Below are positions 1-7,112 of a stretch of DNA of 43,290 nucleotides, piece by piece. The notes under the pieces were generated by a model, which was given only the letters and a program-made list of their open reading frames with translations, searched no databases and had not been told where the DNA came from. Source of the stretch: an uncultured bacterium. Lineage in GTDB: Bacteria; Patescibacteriota; Minisyncoccia; Phycocordibacterales; UBA9973. Made by a program: the position numbers and the translations under genes. The first letter of the stretch is position 1, and every line of letters begins with the position of its first letter. Where the stretch lies: positions 1 through 43,290 of the forward strand of contig CAISUD010000039.1 in NCBI GenBank assembly GCA_903888625.1, written 5' to 3'.

Positions 1-166
1 CAGGAGTTAGCACACCGCTTCCAAGCAATCCGTTGGGGCAGTCATTCATGCCGGTGAGGCAATGTTGGCCATATTGCGCGGACAGATAATTAAACAGTTC
101 TACCGTGGCCGGATTATTAGCTAGTTAGTGTTCGGTTTCGGGGGTGGCTGTAGTTTCCAGATTCAT
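1..166 (-). pseudogene. 5' part of an unidentified gene, interrupted by TAA, running off the left edge
   Basis: A start codon at 166 is preceded by TATAAT and exactly 6 nt, the promoter layout used across this window. The frame reads 13 codons (MNLETTATPETEH), meets TAA at 127-125, and then stays open to the edge with protein-like content (LANNPATVELFNYLSAQYGQ and onward). The frame is the same before and after the stop, so a nonsense change or a compensated indel is more likely than chance. The stretch is visibly more G+C-rich than its neighbours. I do not recognise the family. The alternative is that the real gene uses a later, non-ATG start. Confidence 0.4.
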
Positions 167-172
167 GTATTT

Positions 173-178
173 ATTATA
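173..178 (-). promoter_or_regulatory. -10 element of the left-edge gene
   Basis: TATAAT on the minus strand lies 6 nt upstream of the ATG at 166. It matches the leaderless layout of neighbouring genes and is the main reason to believe a gene starts here. Confidence 0.5.
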
Positions 179-193
179 CTACATATTTTATGC

Positions 194-199
194 TATGCT
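194..199 (+). promoter_or_regulatory. -10 element of miaA (decides the start)
   Basis: TGC-TATGCT is followed by 6 nt and then the ATG at 206. This favours the start at 206, which also gives the normal MiaA N-terminus, over the upstream in-frame ATG at 128. Confidence 0.55.
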
Positions 200-205
200 A
201 GTTTT

Positions 206-1123
206 ATGCAAAAACCAAAGGTAATCGTCATATTGGGTCAAACGGCTACTGGAAAGAGTGATTTGGCTGTTAAAATTGCCCTTCGACTACGCTCAGGACA
301 AGCTCAAAAATATGGTGGTGAGGTCATTTCTGCTGATTCTAGACAAGTATATAGAGGGCTTGATTTGGGTACCGGTAAAATTACCAAAAAAGAAATGAAG
401 GGCGTTCCTCATTACTTACTTGATATCGCCAATCCGAAAAAACAATTCACCGCTTTTGAATATCAAAAAAAAGCAATCTACGCCATGGCTGAGATTATAA
501 AAAGATGCAAAGTCCCGATAATTTGCGGAGGCACAGGTTTTTACATTGACGCAGTTGTGAATGGAACAATTTTCCCAGAAGTCCCACCAAGTTTAAAATT
601 AAGAAAAAGTTTAGCAAAAAAAACAAAAGAAGAACTTTTTGAAATATTAAAAAAATTAGACAAAAATCGAGCGAGAGATATTAAAAATAAAAATGAACAA
701 AATAATAAAGTCCGGCTTATTCGCGCTATCGAAATTGCAAAAACTCTTGGCAAGGTTCCACCCCATAGGTCTTGCCTATGTGGTAATTATAAATTTGTAA
801 AAATTGGTTTATATTTGCCAGACGAAATTTTAAAACAAAAAATTGAAAAAAGATTACTATCGAGAATTAAAAAGGGAATGCTGGCTGAAATAAAAAATCT
901 ACATAAAAATGGACTTTCTTGGAAACGAATGGAAGAACTTGGTTTAGAATATCGCTATATTTCGCAATATTTACAAAATCAAATAACTAAACAAGAGATG
1001 TTGAAAAAATTGAATTCAGAAATTTTCAAATACGCTAAGCGTCAAATGACTTGGTTTAAACGTGACAAGGAAATAAAATGGTTTGATGTCTCTAAAAAAA
1101 TAAATCTAGCAAAAATTATTTAA
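206..1123 (+). CDS. miaA: tRNA dimethylallyltransferase MiaA
   Basis: MiaA transfers the dimethylallyl group from DMAPP to N6 of A37 in tRNAs that read UNN codons. The 305-residue protein has the P-loop GQTATGKS at residues 11-18, the ISADSRQVYRGLDLGTGK segment (about 41-58), the GGTGFYIDA motif, and a C-terminal region ending in KYAKRQMTWFKRD. The start at 206 is chosen from the -10 spacing and family N-termini. Two in-frame insertions are visible: RLRSGQAQ (about residues 27-34), where the family normally runs straight into the GGEIISADS segment, and PPHRSCLCG (about 186-194), which is a translated palindrome of the family that flanks the transposase at 29.5 kb. Both fall where loops are expected. 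The stop overlaps the convergent cytochrome b5-like gene by 4 nt. Confidence 0.95.
   Translation: MQKPKVIVILGQTATGKSDLAVKIALRLRSGQAQKYGGEVISADSRQVYRGLDLGTGKITKKEMKGVPHYLLDIANPKKQFTAFEYQKKAIYAMAEIIKRCKVPIICGGTGFYIDAVVNGTIFPEVPPSLKLRKSLAKKTKEELFEILKKLDKNRARDIKNKNEQNNKVRLIRAIEIAKTLGKVPPHRSCLCGNYKFVKIGLYLPDEILKQKIEKRLLSRIKKGMLAEIKNLHKNGLSWKRMEELGLEYRYISQYLQNQITKQEMLKKLNSEIFKYAKRQMTWFKRDKEIKWFDVSKKINLAKII
281..306 (+). repeat. Short interspersed repeat inserted in frame in miaA
   Basis: The stretch begins CTTCGACTACGCTCAGGAC and ends AAGCTCA, and encodes the extra residues RLRSGQA. From memory, peptides of the type LRLRSGQA recur as in-frame insertions in many predicted Parcubacteria proteins, so this is probably one copy of a genome-wide short repeat. 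It is the only copy in this window. Confidence 0.55.
762..783 (+). repeat. REP-like palindrome (AGGTCTTGCCT core) inside miaA
   Basis: CATAGG (764-769) and CCTATG (775-780) form a stem around the loop TCTTG, extended by CC/GG outside a one-base bulge. On the minus strand the core reads AGGCAAGACCT, identical to the cores at 26290-26300, 29473-29501 and 30177-30205. The surrounding bases CCAC...GGGG also match the recR copy. It is translated in frame and MiaA remains open. Confidence 0.8.
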
Positions 1124-1647
1124 TCGTCTCCCCCCACGTCATCACCACTAGTTGCCGGCGGAGTTACCGTGTTAGTTTTTTGAGTATTTTGTTGTAAAGT
1201 AGTTTTTGGAATTGATTGGTCAAAATTACCTATATAATATTGTGCGAGTAAACTATCTGCATACGATGAGTGCCCTCTACCTCGTCCACCTTTTGTATCG
1301 TAAGCTGAGGTTGCCTCTTTACCACAATAATTGGTAATCGTCCCTACCCCTCCTGGATGGCTATTTATGAAAGAAGTTAAATTATAAACTTTATTATTTA
1401 TCAAAAGCCAGCAATCTGCAACAGAATTGTGTTTACTAATTTCTGTCATATTTAATACTTGTGAACTAGAACCTGCACTTTTAACTGGGTTATTTTTATT
1501 GCCAGAAATAGGAGAAGAAAAAGAATTATTTACACCAGCAGGTAAGGTAATTTGATTCTTACTTTGGTAAAACAATAAGCCGGCTACTAAAATAGCTACA
1601 ATGATTGCAAAAAATATAAATAAAAATATAGCAATTGTTTTTTTCAT
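1120..1647 (-). CDS. Membrane-anchored cytochrome b5-like heme protein
   Basis: The 175-residue protein has an N-terminal membrane segment (about 5-27), a Ser/Asn-rich linker, and a cytochrome b5-like domain (about 66-142). The HPGG motif supplies the first heme-ligand His (H97), and H126 in GHSSYADSLL is the likely second ligand. A Thr/Asp-rich tail follows. It probably faces the cell exterior and passes electrons to or from the flavoprotein encoded just upstream. That gene ends one base before this start (TAA-T-ATG), so the two are translationally coupled. The heme domain call is strong; the electron acceptor is unknown. Confidence 0.85.
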   Translation of the reverse strand: MKKTIAIFLFIFFAIIVAILVAGLLFYQSKNQITLPAGVNNSFSSPISGNKNNPVKSAGSSSQVLNMTEISKHNSVADCWLLINNKVYNLTSFINSHPGGVGTITNYCGKEATSAYDTKGGRGRGHSSYADSLLAQYYIGNFDQSIPKTTLQQNTQKTNTVTPPATSGDDVGGDD

Positions 1648-1648
1648 A

Positions 1649-2941
1649 TTAATAAGTAAATTCTTCAGAATGGATACTTTTGTCAGGGATACCCCTAGCT
1701 AATAATAATGACCTTACACTTTTCATCATACCACTAGGACCACAAATAAAGAAATCTTTCTTTAAAATATCTCCACTCCAATGTTCTATAGTATTGATAT
1801 TAAGCCTACCATTTACATCGGAATAAACAGGAATTAATTTAAAATTATTGTTCTCAAAAGATATTTTTTTGAATTCATCGTAATAAATTACTTCATTTTT
1901 ATTATTAACACAATAATATAAATCAATCTTGTAATTTTTTTCTCGCAACGATTTAGCCATACTCAGAAATGGAGTAATTCCAATTCCACCTGCAATCCAA
2001 ACTTGATTTTTATTAGAAGAATTTAAATATGAAAAAATACCAAAAGGACCTTCGATCTTGACCTTAGCACCGACTTTAAGATTTTGCAATTTTTTAGTAT
2101 AGGTGCCAAGTGACTTAACAATGATAGCTAGCTTAGTATCACGCTCGGCTGAACTGATTGAAAAGGGATGAATCTCTCGTCCAACACCACCTCTCCTAAA
2201 ACTAATAAAAATAAATTGTCCAGCAGAAAATTTTAATTTTTCATTTTTAGCAGACATCACAATTTCTACAACTTCTTCATTTAATCTATGAACAACTGAA
2301 ACAATATAATTGAATTTATAAATAAAAATATTTCCAAATAGTGTTCGATATGAAAATGCTAAAATTGTTACGAACACTAAAAATGCCATATAAATTTTAA
2401 GTGGCAAATATAAAGACACATCACTTGGAATTAAAAAGGTATGTAAAATACCAAAAAATAAAACTATCCCTAGAAATTTATGAGTAATTTTCCAGGTCTT
2501 GTAAGGAAATTTTATAAAGAAGGTAAAAATTAAGAGTAAAATTAAAAACAAAAGGGCAATTGTCCCAAAAGCGACAGCTCCCCCACTTGTCATCGGTAAT
2601 AAAAACATCGCCGCACTATACAATGATAATTTAATATATTTCAAAACTAAAACAATTGGGTGGACTAACAAAAAAAGTAAAGCAAGGCCTCCTAAAAAAT
2701 GGTGCCAAAAATAAATTTTATTTAAACCACCGAAATATTTTTCTAAAAATTTAAATCGTCCAGATAAAATAATTGTAACTAAAAGTAAATTCATTCCTAC
2801 TAAACCAGAAATTTCTCCTAAGCTTGTAGTCGTTGTATTAAAATCAAAAAATCTTTCAACCAATGGCATTCGTAAATACCATAAAAAAATTGAAAAAATA
2901 ACTAAAAGAAAAATAATTGTAACACCTAAATATTTCTTCAT
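1649..2941 (-). CDS. Ferric-reductase-like membrane flavoprotein (FNR family)
   Basis: The 430-residue protein has about six membrane helices in its first half, with His residues in helices (WHHFLGG, LLVHP, ITHKF, ILHTF) of the type that bind heme b in ferric-reductase-like domains. An FNR-type module follows: FAD-binding HPFSISS and NAD(P)-binding GGIGITPFLS, then CGPSGMM near the C-terminus. It would move electrons from cytoplasmic NAD(P)H through FAD and heme across the membrane. It is the first gene of a two-gene operon with the cytochrome b5-like protein. A hexamer TAGTAT lies 6 nt before the ATG, and TATAGT overlaps it at 8 nt. The final acceptor (Fe3+, oxygen or quinone) cannot be read from the sequence. 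Confidence 0.85.
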   Translation of the reverse strand: MKKYLGVTIIFLLVIFSIFLWYLRMPLVERFFDFNTTTTSLGEISGLVGMNLLLVTIILSGRFKFLEKYFGGLNKIYFWHHFLGGLALLFLLVHPIVLVLKYIKLSLYSAAMFLLPMTSGGAVAFGTIALLFLILLLIFTFFIKFPYKTWKITHKFLGIVLFFGILHTFLIPSDVSLYLPLKIYMAFLVFVTILAFSYRTLFGNIFIYKFNYIVSVVHRLNEEVVEIVMSAKNEKLKFSAGQFIFISFRRGGVGREIHPFSISSAERDTKLAIIVKSLGTYTKKLQNLKVGAKVKIEGPFGIFSYLNSSNKNQVWIAGGIGITPFLSMAKSLREKNYKIDLYYCVNNKNEVIYYDEFKKISFENNNFKLIPVYSDVNGRLNINTIEHWSGDILKKDFFICGPSGMMKSVRSLLLARGIPDKSIHSEEFTY

Positions 2942-2961
2942 ATCTAAATACTATAACATAT

Positions 2962-3633
2962 TTAATCTATGATAAAAGGATTAAAATTGGTCCCTATATC
3001 ATAATAGTCTTCATGCTCTTTTTTTTTTAGAAAACTGACTACTCTATAAGTAAGTGGGGTAAATAAAACTTCTACGCAAGTTTTAAAAATATAATTTGAG
3101 ATTATTAAAGTGATCAATAATGAATTTGGAAAAACTCCAAAAAAGGCTATTAAAATAAAAAGAATACTATCTATAAATTCTCCAATAATCGTCGAGCCAA
3201 TAGTTCGCGTCCAAAGCATTTTACCCTTTGTCCAGATTTTCATCTTGGCTAAAATAAATGAATTAGAAAATTCTCCACAAGTATAAGCAATCAAACTTGC
3301 TATCACAATCCGAGGAGTTAGCCCCAGGATTGCATCATAAGCAGATTGATTATTCCAGCCTGGGGCGCCTGGCAATTTACCGACAATAATAAAAATTAAA
3401 GACATCATTAAGGCCGAAAAAAATCCTAGCCAAATAACATGCCGAGATTTTTTATAACCATATACTTCAGTTAAGATATCTCCAAAAATATAACTCAAAG
3501 GAAAAAGCAAGGTTCCACCGTCAAAAGTAAACCATTTAAAATCAACAATTTTGCTAGAAGCTACATTGGAAATGAGTAATACTGAAACAAAAAACACACT
3601 AATGCTCCCTAAATATTTGTAACTTTTTTGCAT
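2962..3633 (-). CDS. VUT-family transporter (YhhQ / queuosine precursor transporter type)
   Basis: The 223-residue protein has about six membrane helices. The region LFPLSYIFGDILTEVYGYKKSRHVIWLGF is typical of the DUF165/YhhQ family, and GEFIDSILFILIAFFG is the second family signature. Members import queuosine precursors (preQ0/preQ1 or queuine) for tRNA modification. No queuosine synthesis gene or tgt is present in the window, so salvage is an inference. TAAAAT plus 6 nt precedes the ATG. Confidence 0.85.
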   Translation of the reverse strand: MQKSYKYLGSISVFFVSVLLISNVASSKIVDFKWFTFDGGTLLFPLSYIFGDILTEVYGYKKSRHVIWLGFFSALMMSLIFIIVGKLPGAPGWNNQSAYDAILGLTPRIVIASLIAYTCGEFSNSFILAKMKIWTKGKMLWTRTIGSTIIGEFIDSILFILIAFFGVFPNSLLITLIISNYIFKTCVEVLFTPLTYRVVSFLKKKEHEDYYDIGTNFNPFIID

Positions 3634-3648
3634 TTTTTTATTTTAACA

Positions 3649-3677
3649 TAAACCACTCGCTTGCACGAGTGGTTTTT
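3649..3677. terminator. Hairpin terminator between the VUT transporter and the Big2 protein
   Basis: AACCACTCG (3651-3659) and CGAGTGGTT (3666-3674) form a 9-bp stem with loop CTTGCA. A T-run follows on the plus strand and an A-run precedes it, so it may act in both directions. The gene that needs it is the minus-strand Big2 protein. Confidence 0.65.
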
Positions 3678-3717
3678 TATTTTCTTATTTAATTTTTAGG
3701 TGATTATTTTTTAAAAT

Positions 3718-5118
3718 TTAATTATCACCCTTCCCATTATTGTTGTTATGATTCCCATTTACTTGATGATTACCTACGGTTCCACCATGACTGTTATCAT
3801 TATTGGTTGTAGAACTATTTCCAGAATTATCATTCCCATTCTGATTATTGTTGCCTACAGTTGAATTTGAATCTTCACTCGTAGTGCTAGTACTACTACC
3901 ACCGCCTTGATTGCCAGAGGTGAAATTTCCATTGTCATCATTATTTCCTATTGCTTCGCTTCCTTCATTCTCATTTTGATCATCTCCTTTACCAATATTT
4001 TGTCCAGTGCCAACATATACTCTTGCAACTGCGACAACTGTGGTGCTTCCACTAGTTGAAACTGCAACTATGTAAGCTGTACCATTAGCAACACCAGTTA
4101 CAAGTCCCGAGCTACTAACTGTAGCAGTTGTAGAATTGGTTGAATAAAACATTGTTGTAGCGCCAGTAAAGCTTGCTCCGTTTTGATCCATTGGACTTGC
4201 TGTCAATTGAGTTGTTCCTGCAATTGCAATTTGATTCGTTGCTGGAGTTAATGTTAGGCTAGTCAACATTGCAGTTGAAGTTGTTGTTGGATATATTGTT
4301 GTCGGATCACCTGTTAGATTTGTGTTTTCAGCTGTTACTACCGTGCTATCTGCAAGTTTAACAGTAGCTACGACTCTCGTAGCTGGCATACTTTGACCAT
4401 ATTGTGTTTCTCGTACATTTGTCCAATATCCATCGGTAGCATAATTAAATGTTCCAGAAACATCAAACGGAGAAGAAATGTCTGCTCCAGTTAAAGTTGC
4501 TCCAACTTTTGAGGTTGCTGTATTGGTCTGCAAAAGAGTTGTACCTGAATATAATTGCACAACAACAGATTGAACTCCAGCAAAAGTTGCATTAGTCAAA
4601 CCGAATCCAGCTGTATATCCTTTCAAGATACCTAGACCTGTATCGTAGTTTACTACACCGAAATCTTGAGCGGCTAGGCTTTCAGAAGTACTTGTTATTG
4701 CAGTTGCTTTACCGCTAGTAGTATGCCATTCAAATGGTGCTGTGCCACTCATCGTGCCATCTGCTGCGATTGTTCCGACTAAGGTTGCTGAGTACCCAGA
4801 ATTATATGGCCCAGTATATGTTGTGGTCAAAGTAATATTGTCTCCAGTGACTTGACCAGTGATAGTTTCTGGAGTTTGCCCAGTTGCTGTATATGGCATA
4901 CTGCCTGCAGGATATCCTCCTGTCCCGACGAATGTTCCATCAGTATTTTGACTTGTAATTACCAAATCATGCGAATAGATTCCTGATGCCATCCATTGAT
5001 ATGTCCCCACTGCATTCCAGTTTGGTAGTGCTGCTGCTCGGGCTGGCAAGGCTAAACCTACACTCAAAGGTATGATTAGTAACACCAACAAAGCTAATTT
5101 CATAATATTTTTTTTCAT
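3718..5118 (-). CDS. Secreted surface protein with Big2 domain and Asn/Gly/Ser-rich tail
   Basis: The 466-residue protein begins with a Sec signal peptide (MKKNIMKLALLVLLIIPLSV, cleavage likely after ARA). A Thr/Gly-rich region of about 250 residues follows and may form beta repeats. A bacterial Ig-like Big2 domain lies at about 285-368 (SLTLTPATNQIAIAGTTQL ... SGLVTGVANGTAYIVA). The last ~95 residues are low-complexity Asn/Asp/Gly/Ser/His with no anchor motif that I recognise. The coding composition is richer in G+C than its neighbours. TATAAT lies 16 nt before the start, unlike the 6-nt rule. A role in the cell surface or attachment is inference. Confidence 0.75.
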   Translation of the reverse strand: MKKNIMKLALLVLLIIPLSVGLALPARAAALPNWNAVGTYQWMASGIYSHDLVITSQNTDGTFVGTGGYPAGSMPYTATGQTPETITGQVTGDNITLTTTYTGPYNSGYSATLVGTIAADGTMSGTAPFEWHTTSGKATAITSTSESLAAQDFGVVNYDTGLGILKGYTAGFGLTNATFAGVQSVVVQLYSGTTLLQTNTATSKVGATLTGADISSPFDVSGTFNYATDGYWTNVRETQYGQSMPATRVVATVKLADSTVVTAENTNLTGDPTTIYPTTTSTAMLTSLTLTPATNQIAIAGTTQLTASPMDQNGASFTGATTMFYSTNSTTATVSSSGLVTGVANGTAYIVAVSTSGSTTVVAVARVYVGTGQNIGKGDDQNENEGSEAIGNNDDNGNFTSGNQGGGSSTSTTSEDSNSTVGNNNQNGNDNSGNSSTTNNDNSHGGTVGNHQVNGNHNNNNGKGDN

Positions 5119-5218
5119 GTTTTTTATGATTAAAATTATAATAATTTTGTGTTAGCTAGTAATTCTCATAGATATTTCATTTTTTCGACTAGGAAAATAA
5201 AACAAAAATGAGAGTAGG

Positions 5219-5260
5219 TATATTAAGTCTTCGTAGGACTGGCACAAACAACTTAATATA
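5219..5260. repeat. Inverted repeat upstream of the Big2 gene
   Basis: TATATTAAGT (5219-5228) and ACTTAATATA (5251-5260) are perfect 10-base arms around a 22-base loop. It sits in the 215-bp gap between the Big2 gene start and the terminator of the HEAR-protein gene, so it could be a regulatory hairpin or the end of a short transcript. Confidence 0.5.
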
Positions 5261-5312
5261 TAAGTAACTTCACTGTATACCATAAAGGTTAAAATTAGAT
5301 TAAAATATATAT

Positions 5313-5355
5313 AAAAAAAGCCACAAGATATAGCTATGAAACTATATCTTGTGGC
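5313..5355 (-). terminator. Rho-independent terminator of the HEAR-protein gene
   Basis: GCCACAAGATATAG (5320-5333) pairs perfectly with CTATATCTTGTGGC (5342-5355), followed on the minus strand by seven T. The stop codon of the upstream gene (5336-5334) lies inside the loop, so the last codons double as terminator stem. Confidence 0.9.
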
Positions 5356-5753
5356 GAAATTTCTTTTGCTAATTTTTCGGCATTTTTTAATGAACCAAAA
5401 TGCCTAACAAATGTGCTATAACCAGCACATTTTATTCCATTATTTTTTATTATTCTTGCGAAATTACTTTCCGCAGGAATAATGCCAATTTTTTCTTTTA
5501 TCAGAACTATCTGTTCTAATAAAATTTTATCTGAGGTGGTTCTTCTTCCACCTGTGTTAACTTCTTCCTCCATTCCAGCAAACTTCAAAGCTTTTAGGAA
5601 AGAGCCACCACCCAACCTGTTGGCTATGGTTACAGAGCAGGCACATATGCCTTTTTGGGACTCGGAGTCTATCCCATTCCAGCATGGATTTTTTTTATAT
5701 TTTTTTTTATACTCGACAAGTTGTTGTACGAGTTGTTCGTTTGTGTACCTCAT
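5334..5753 (-). CDS. Stand-alone homing-endonuclease-associated repeat (HEAR) protein
   Basis: The 139-residue protein holds two copies of a ~55-residue unit. The first (about 5-62) contains LVQQLVEYKKKYKKNP and GGGSFLKALKFAGM. The second (about 75-133) contains LLEQIVLIKEKIGIIPAE and STFVRHFGSLKNAEKLAKE. This is the pattern of the homing endonuclease associated repeat, a small DNA-binding module normally attached to HNH or GIY-YIG nucleases; no nuclease domain is present here. There is no 6-nt -10 element; instead a hairpin (5771-5816) and a conserved box (5810-5863) lie upstream. It may be a DNA-binding regulator or a remnant of a mobile element. Confidence 0.7.
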   Translation of the reverse strand: MRYTNEQLVQQLVEYKKKYKKNPCWNGIDSESQKGICACSVTIANRLGGGSFLKALKFAGMEEEVNTGGRRTTSDKILLEQIVLIKEKIGIIPAESNFARIIKNNGIKCAGYSTFVRHFGSLKNAEKLAKEISPQDIVS

Positions 5754-5770
5754 TGTCTTTGGTTTTTAAA

Positions 5771-5816
5771 TTGGTTACCAGAAAAGACATAAACATAAAT
5801 CTGCTCTGGTAACCAA
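5771..5816 (-). promoter_or_regulatory. Hairpin in the 5' region of the HEAR gene
   Basis: TTGGTTACCAGA (5771-5782) pairs perfectly with TCTGGTAACCAA (5805-5816). It lies 18 nt upstream of the ATG, in the same place as the hairpin at 7066-7107 relative to the lipoprotein gene. Confidence 0.6.
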
Positions 5817-5863
5817 TAAAACCTTTTGTCAAAAGACTATCATTCAGATATGACAATAACATA
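5810..5863 (-). promoter_or_regulatory. Upstream box A, shared with 7113-7163
   Basis: Read on the plus strand, this box shares TAACCA, TGTCAAA, ACTATCATT and ATGACAATAACATA in the same order with box B at 7113-7163. On the minus strand it contains TTGACA, a likely -35. It does not code, because the equivalent reading in box B stops after four codons. Confidence 0.6.
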
Positions 5864-5938
5864 CTATAACAAAAAAATCAAGCCTAAAAATTTTGCTTAT
5901 AAATTCGAAATATTGATAAGTATAACAAATCATAATAT

Positions 5939-5970
5939 AAAAAAATAGCTGATAAAAATCTTATCAGCTA
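5939..5970 (-). terminator. Terminator of the lipoprotein operon
   Basis: TAGCTGATAA (5946-5955) pairs with TTATCAGCTA (5961-5970) around a 5-base loop, followed by seven T on the minus strand. It lies 16 nt after the stop of the gene at 5987-6502. Confidence 0.9.
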
Positions 5971-5986
5971 AATGAGTAGTTTTATT

Positions 5987-6502
5987 TTAAGGAATACTCT
6001 TTCCCTGGTATAGGGGGTTGTGTAATGGTTTTTTGTTCCATTTGATGACACCCCTTTCAATAGCTTTGTGCCCCTCTTTTTTATAACGCACTGGAAATAA
6101 TAAATATCTATATCCAAGTGGTTTTCTTACCTCAGTGATATTATTTATTAGCCCAATAAGTCGTGCATTCAAATAATAATTTAAGGTCTGAAAAGCTGGA
6201 TCACAATAACCAGGTTGCGGATTAGTAGTAGGATACAATCTAACTATGTCCACAAGAGATAAGTTAGTATTTACTTCAACTAATTTGAAACTATCTGTTT
6301 GTGCGATTACCTTATTAGGTAAAAAATTCATAACAGTTAGTCCACTTTCCACCGCTCCGTATGCAAACACTCTTATAAAAGATTGTGCATATGAGTCTAA
6401 AGAAAGTTCATTTGGTAAAAATTGGTCTCCACTATAAAGGTAACCTTTGAAAGCCATCAAAAAATAAACAACGTAAAGAAAAAATATAATTTTCTTTTTC
6501 AT
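5987..6502 (-). CDS. Secreted protein of unknown function
   Basis: The protein of about 171 residues starts with a signal-like segment (MKKKIIFFLYVVYFLMAFKG). The mature part is soluble, ending in basic and aromatic residues (IKWNKKPLHNPLYQGKSIP). I recognise no domain. The start at 6502 gives a clean signal peptide; an in-frame ATG at 6523 is possible and lies closer to the stop of the upstream lipoprotein gene. It is the second gene of a two-gene operon. Together with the lipoprotein it looks unlike the core CPR genes and resembles small secreted proteins of Bacteroidota, which is an impression rather than a database result. Confidence 0.6.
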   Translation of the reverse strand: MKKKIIFFLYVVYFLMAFKGYLYSGDQFLPNELSLDSYAQSFIRVFAYGAVESGLTVMNFLPNKVIAQTDSFKLVEVNTNLSLVDIVRLYPTTNPQPGYCDPAFQTLNYYLNARLIGLINNITEVRKPLGYRYLLFPVRYKKEGHKAIERGVIKWNKKPLHNPLYQGKSIP

Positions 6503-6528
6503 AAAATATAAATTTAGTGTCATTATAA

Positions 6529-7041
6529 TTATTCTTGTATCACGTCATACCAAATCATGACGTATCCCTGGTCCAGGAATTCCTGTGCAGGAATTTTTAT
6601 GCTTCTACCTGAAATTTTATTTTTCAGGGTAAAGTAATTTGTCGTATCGGTTAAGACACCTGGGTCAGCTACGAAGTCAGAAAAATTATGATCTGCTTTG
6701 GCTTTTAGAACATACCCCGCGTATGTATTTTCTGTAATTAAACACATATATGCTGCCTTTTCCCCGCCAGCAAAATATATATTCCCAGAATCGTGCTGGG
6801 TAAAAACTATTTCATAATAGTTTGAGTTTTTACACCCCAACTTTATAAAATATTGACCTGCCCAACAAACCACGTTGCTGGAATCAATATTGTTTATTGC
6901 GATAACCGACGTATCTGCCAAATTGTACTTCAATCTGAATGGCAATACTTGAGTTGTTGGTTGGTCCTCAATCATGTTATTTTTTTGACAAGAGACCATT
7001 AAGATTACGATTGCAATTACTGCAATAATTGATTTTTTCAT
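6529..7041 (-). CDS. Small lipoprotein of unknown function
   Basis: The 170-residue protein has a type II signal peptide MKKSIIAVIAIVILMVSC with the lipidated Cys at position 18, followed by QKNN, a Bacteroidota-style lipoprotein start. The mature domain (DTSVIAINNIDSSNVVCWAG ... GYVMIWYDVIQE) is probably an all-beta fold; I do not recognise it. The promoter region is not the leaderless type: box B with TTGACA and a long hairpin precede the ATG. It is followed by the secreted gene at 5987 in the same operon. Transfer from a Bacteroidota partner is a hypothesis. Confidence 0.7.
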   Translation of the reverse strand: MKKSIIAVIAIVILMVSCQKNNMIEDQPTTQVLPFRLKYNLADTSVIAINNIDSSNVVCWAGQYFIKLGCKNSNYYEIVFTQHDSGNIYFAGGEKAAYMCLITENTYAGYVLKAKADHNFSDFVADPGVLTDTTNYFTLKNKISGRSIKIPAQEFLDQGYVMIWYDVIQE

Positions 7042-7065
7042 AGTTATTCTAGTTTTAATTTATAA

Positions 7066-7107
7066 ATAGGTTCCTCAAATCCCTTTAAAGAAACTTGAAG
7101 AACCTAT
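7066..7107 (-). promoter_or_regulatory. Long hairpin in the 5' region of the lipoprotein gene
   Basis: ATAGGTTC (7066-7073) pairs with GAACCTAT (7100-7107), and the interior continues to pair almost completely with G-U pairs. It is followed by ~25 nt and the ATG, the same architecture as at 5771-5816. Confidence 0.6.
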
Positions 7108-7112
7108 CTATA

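Noticed and set aside
541..753. Minus-strand open frames inside miaA and many similar frames opposite other genes
   Set aside because: They are shadows of well-supported genes, without promoters or recognisable proteins.
5708..5863. Open frame starting ATGTTATTGTCA in upstream box A
   Set aside because: In the matching box B the same frame ends after four codons, so the shared sequence is not conserved as a peptide.
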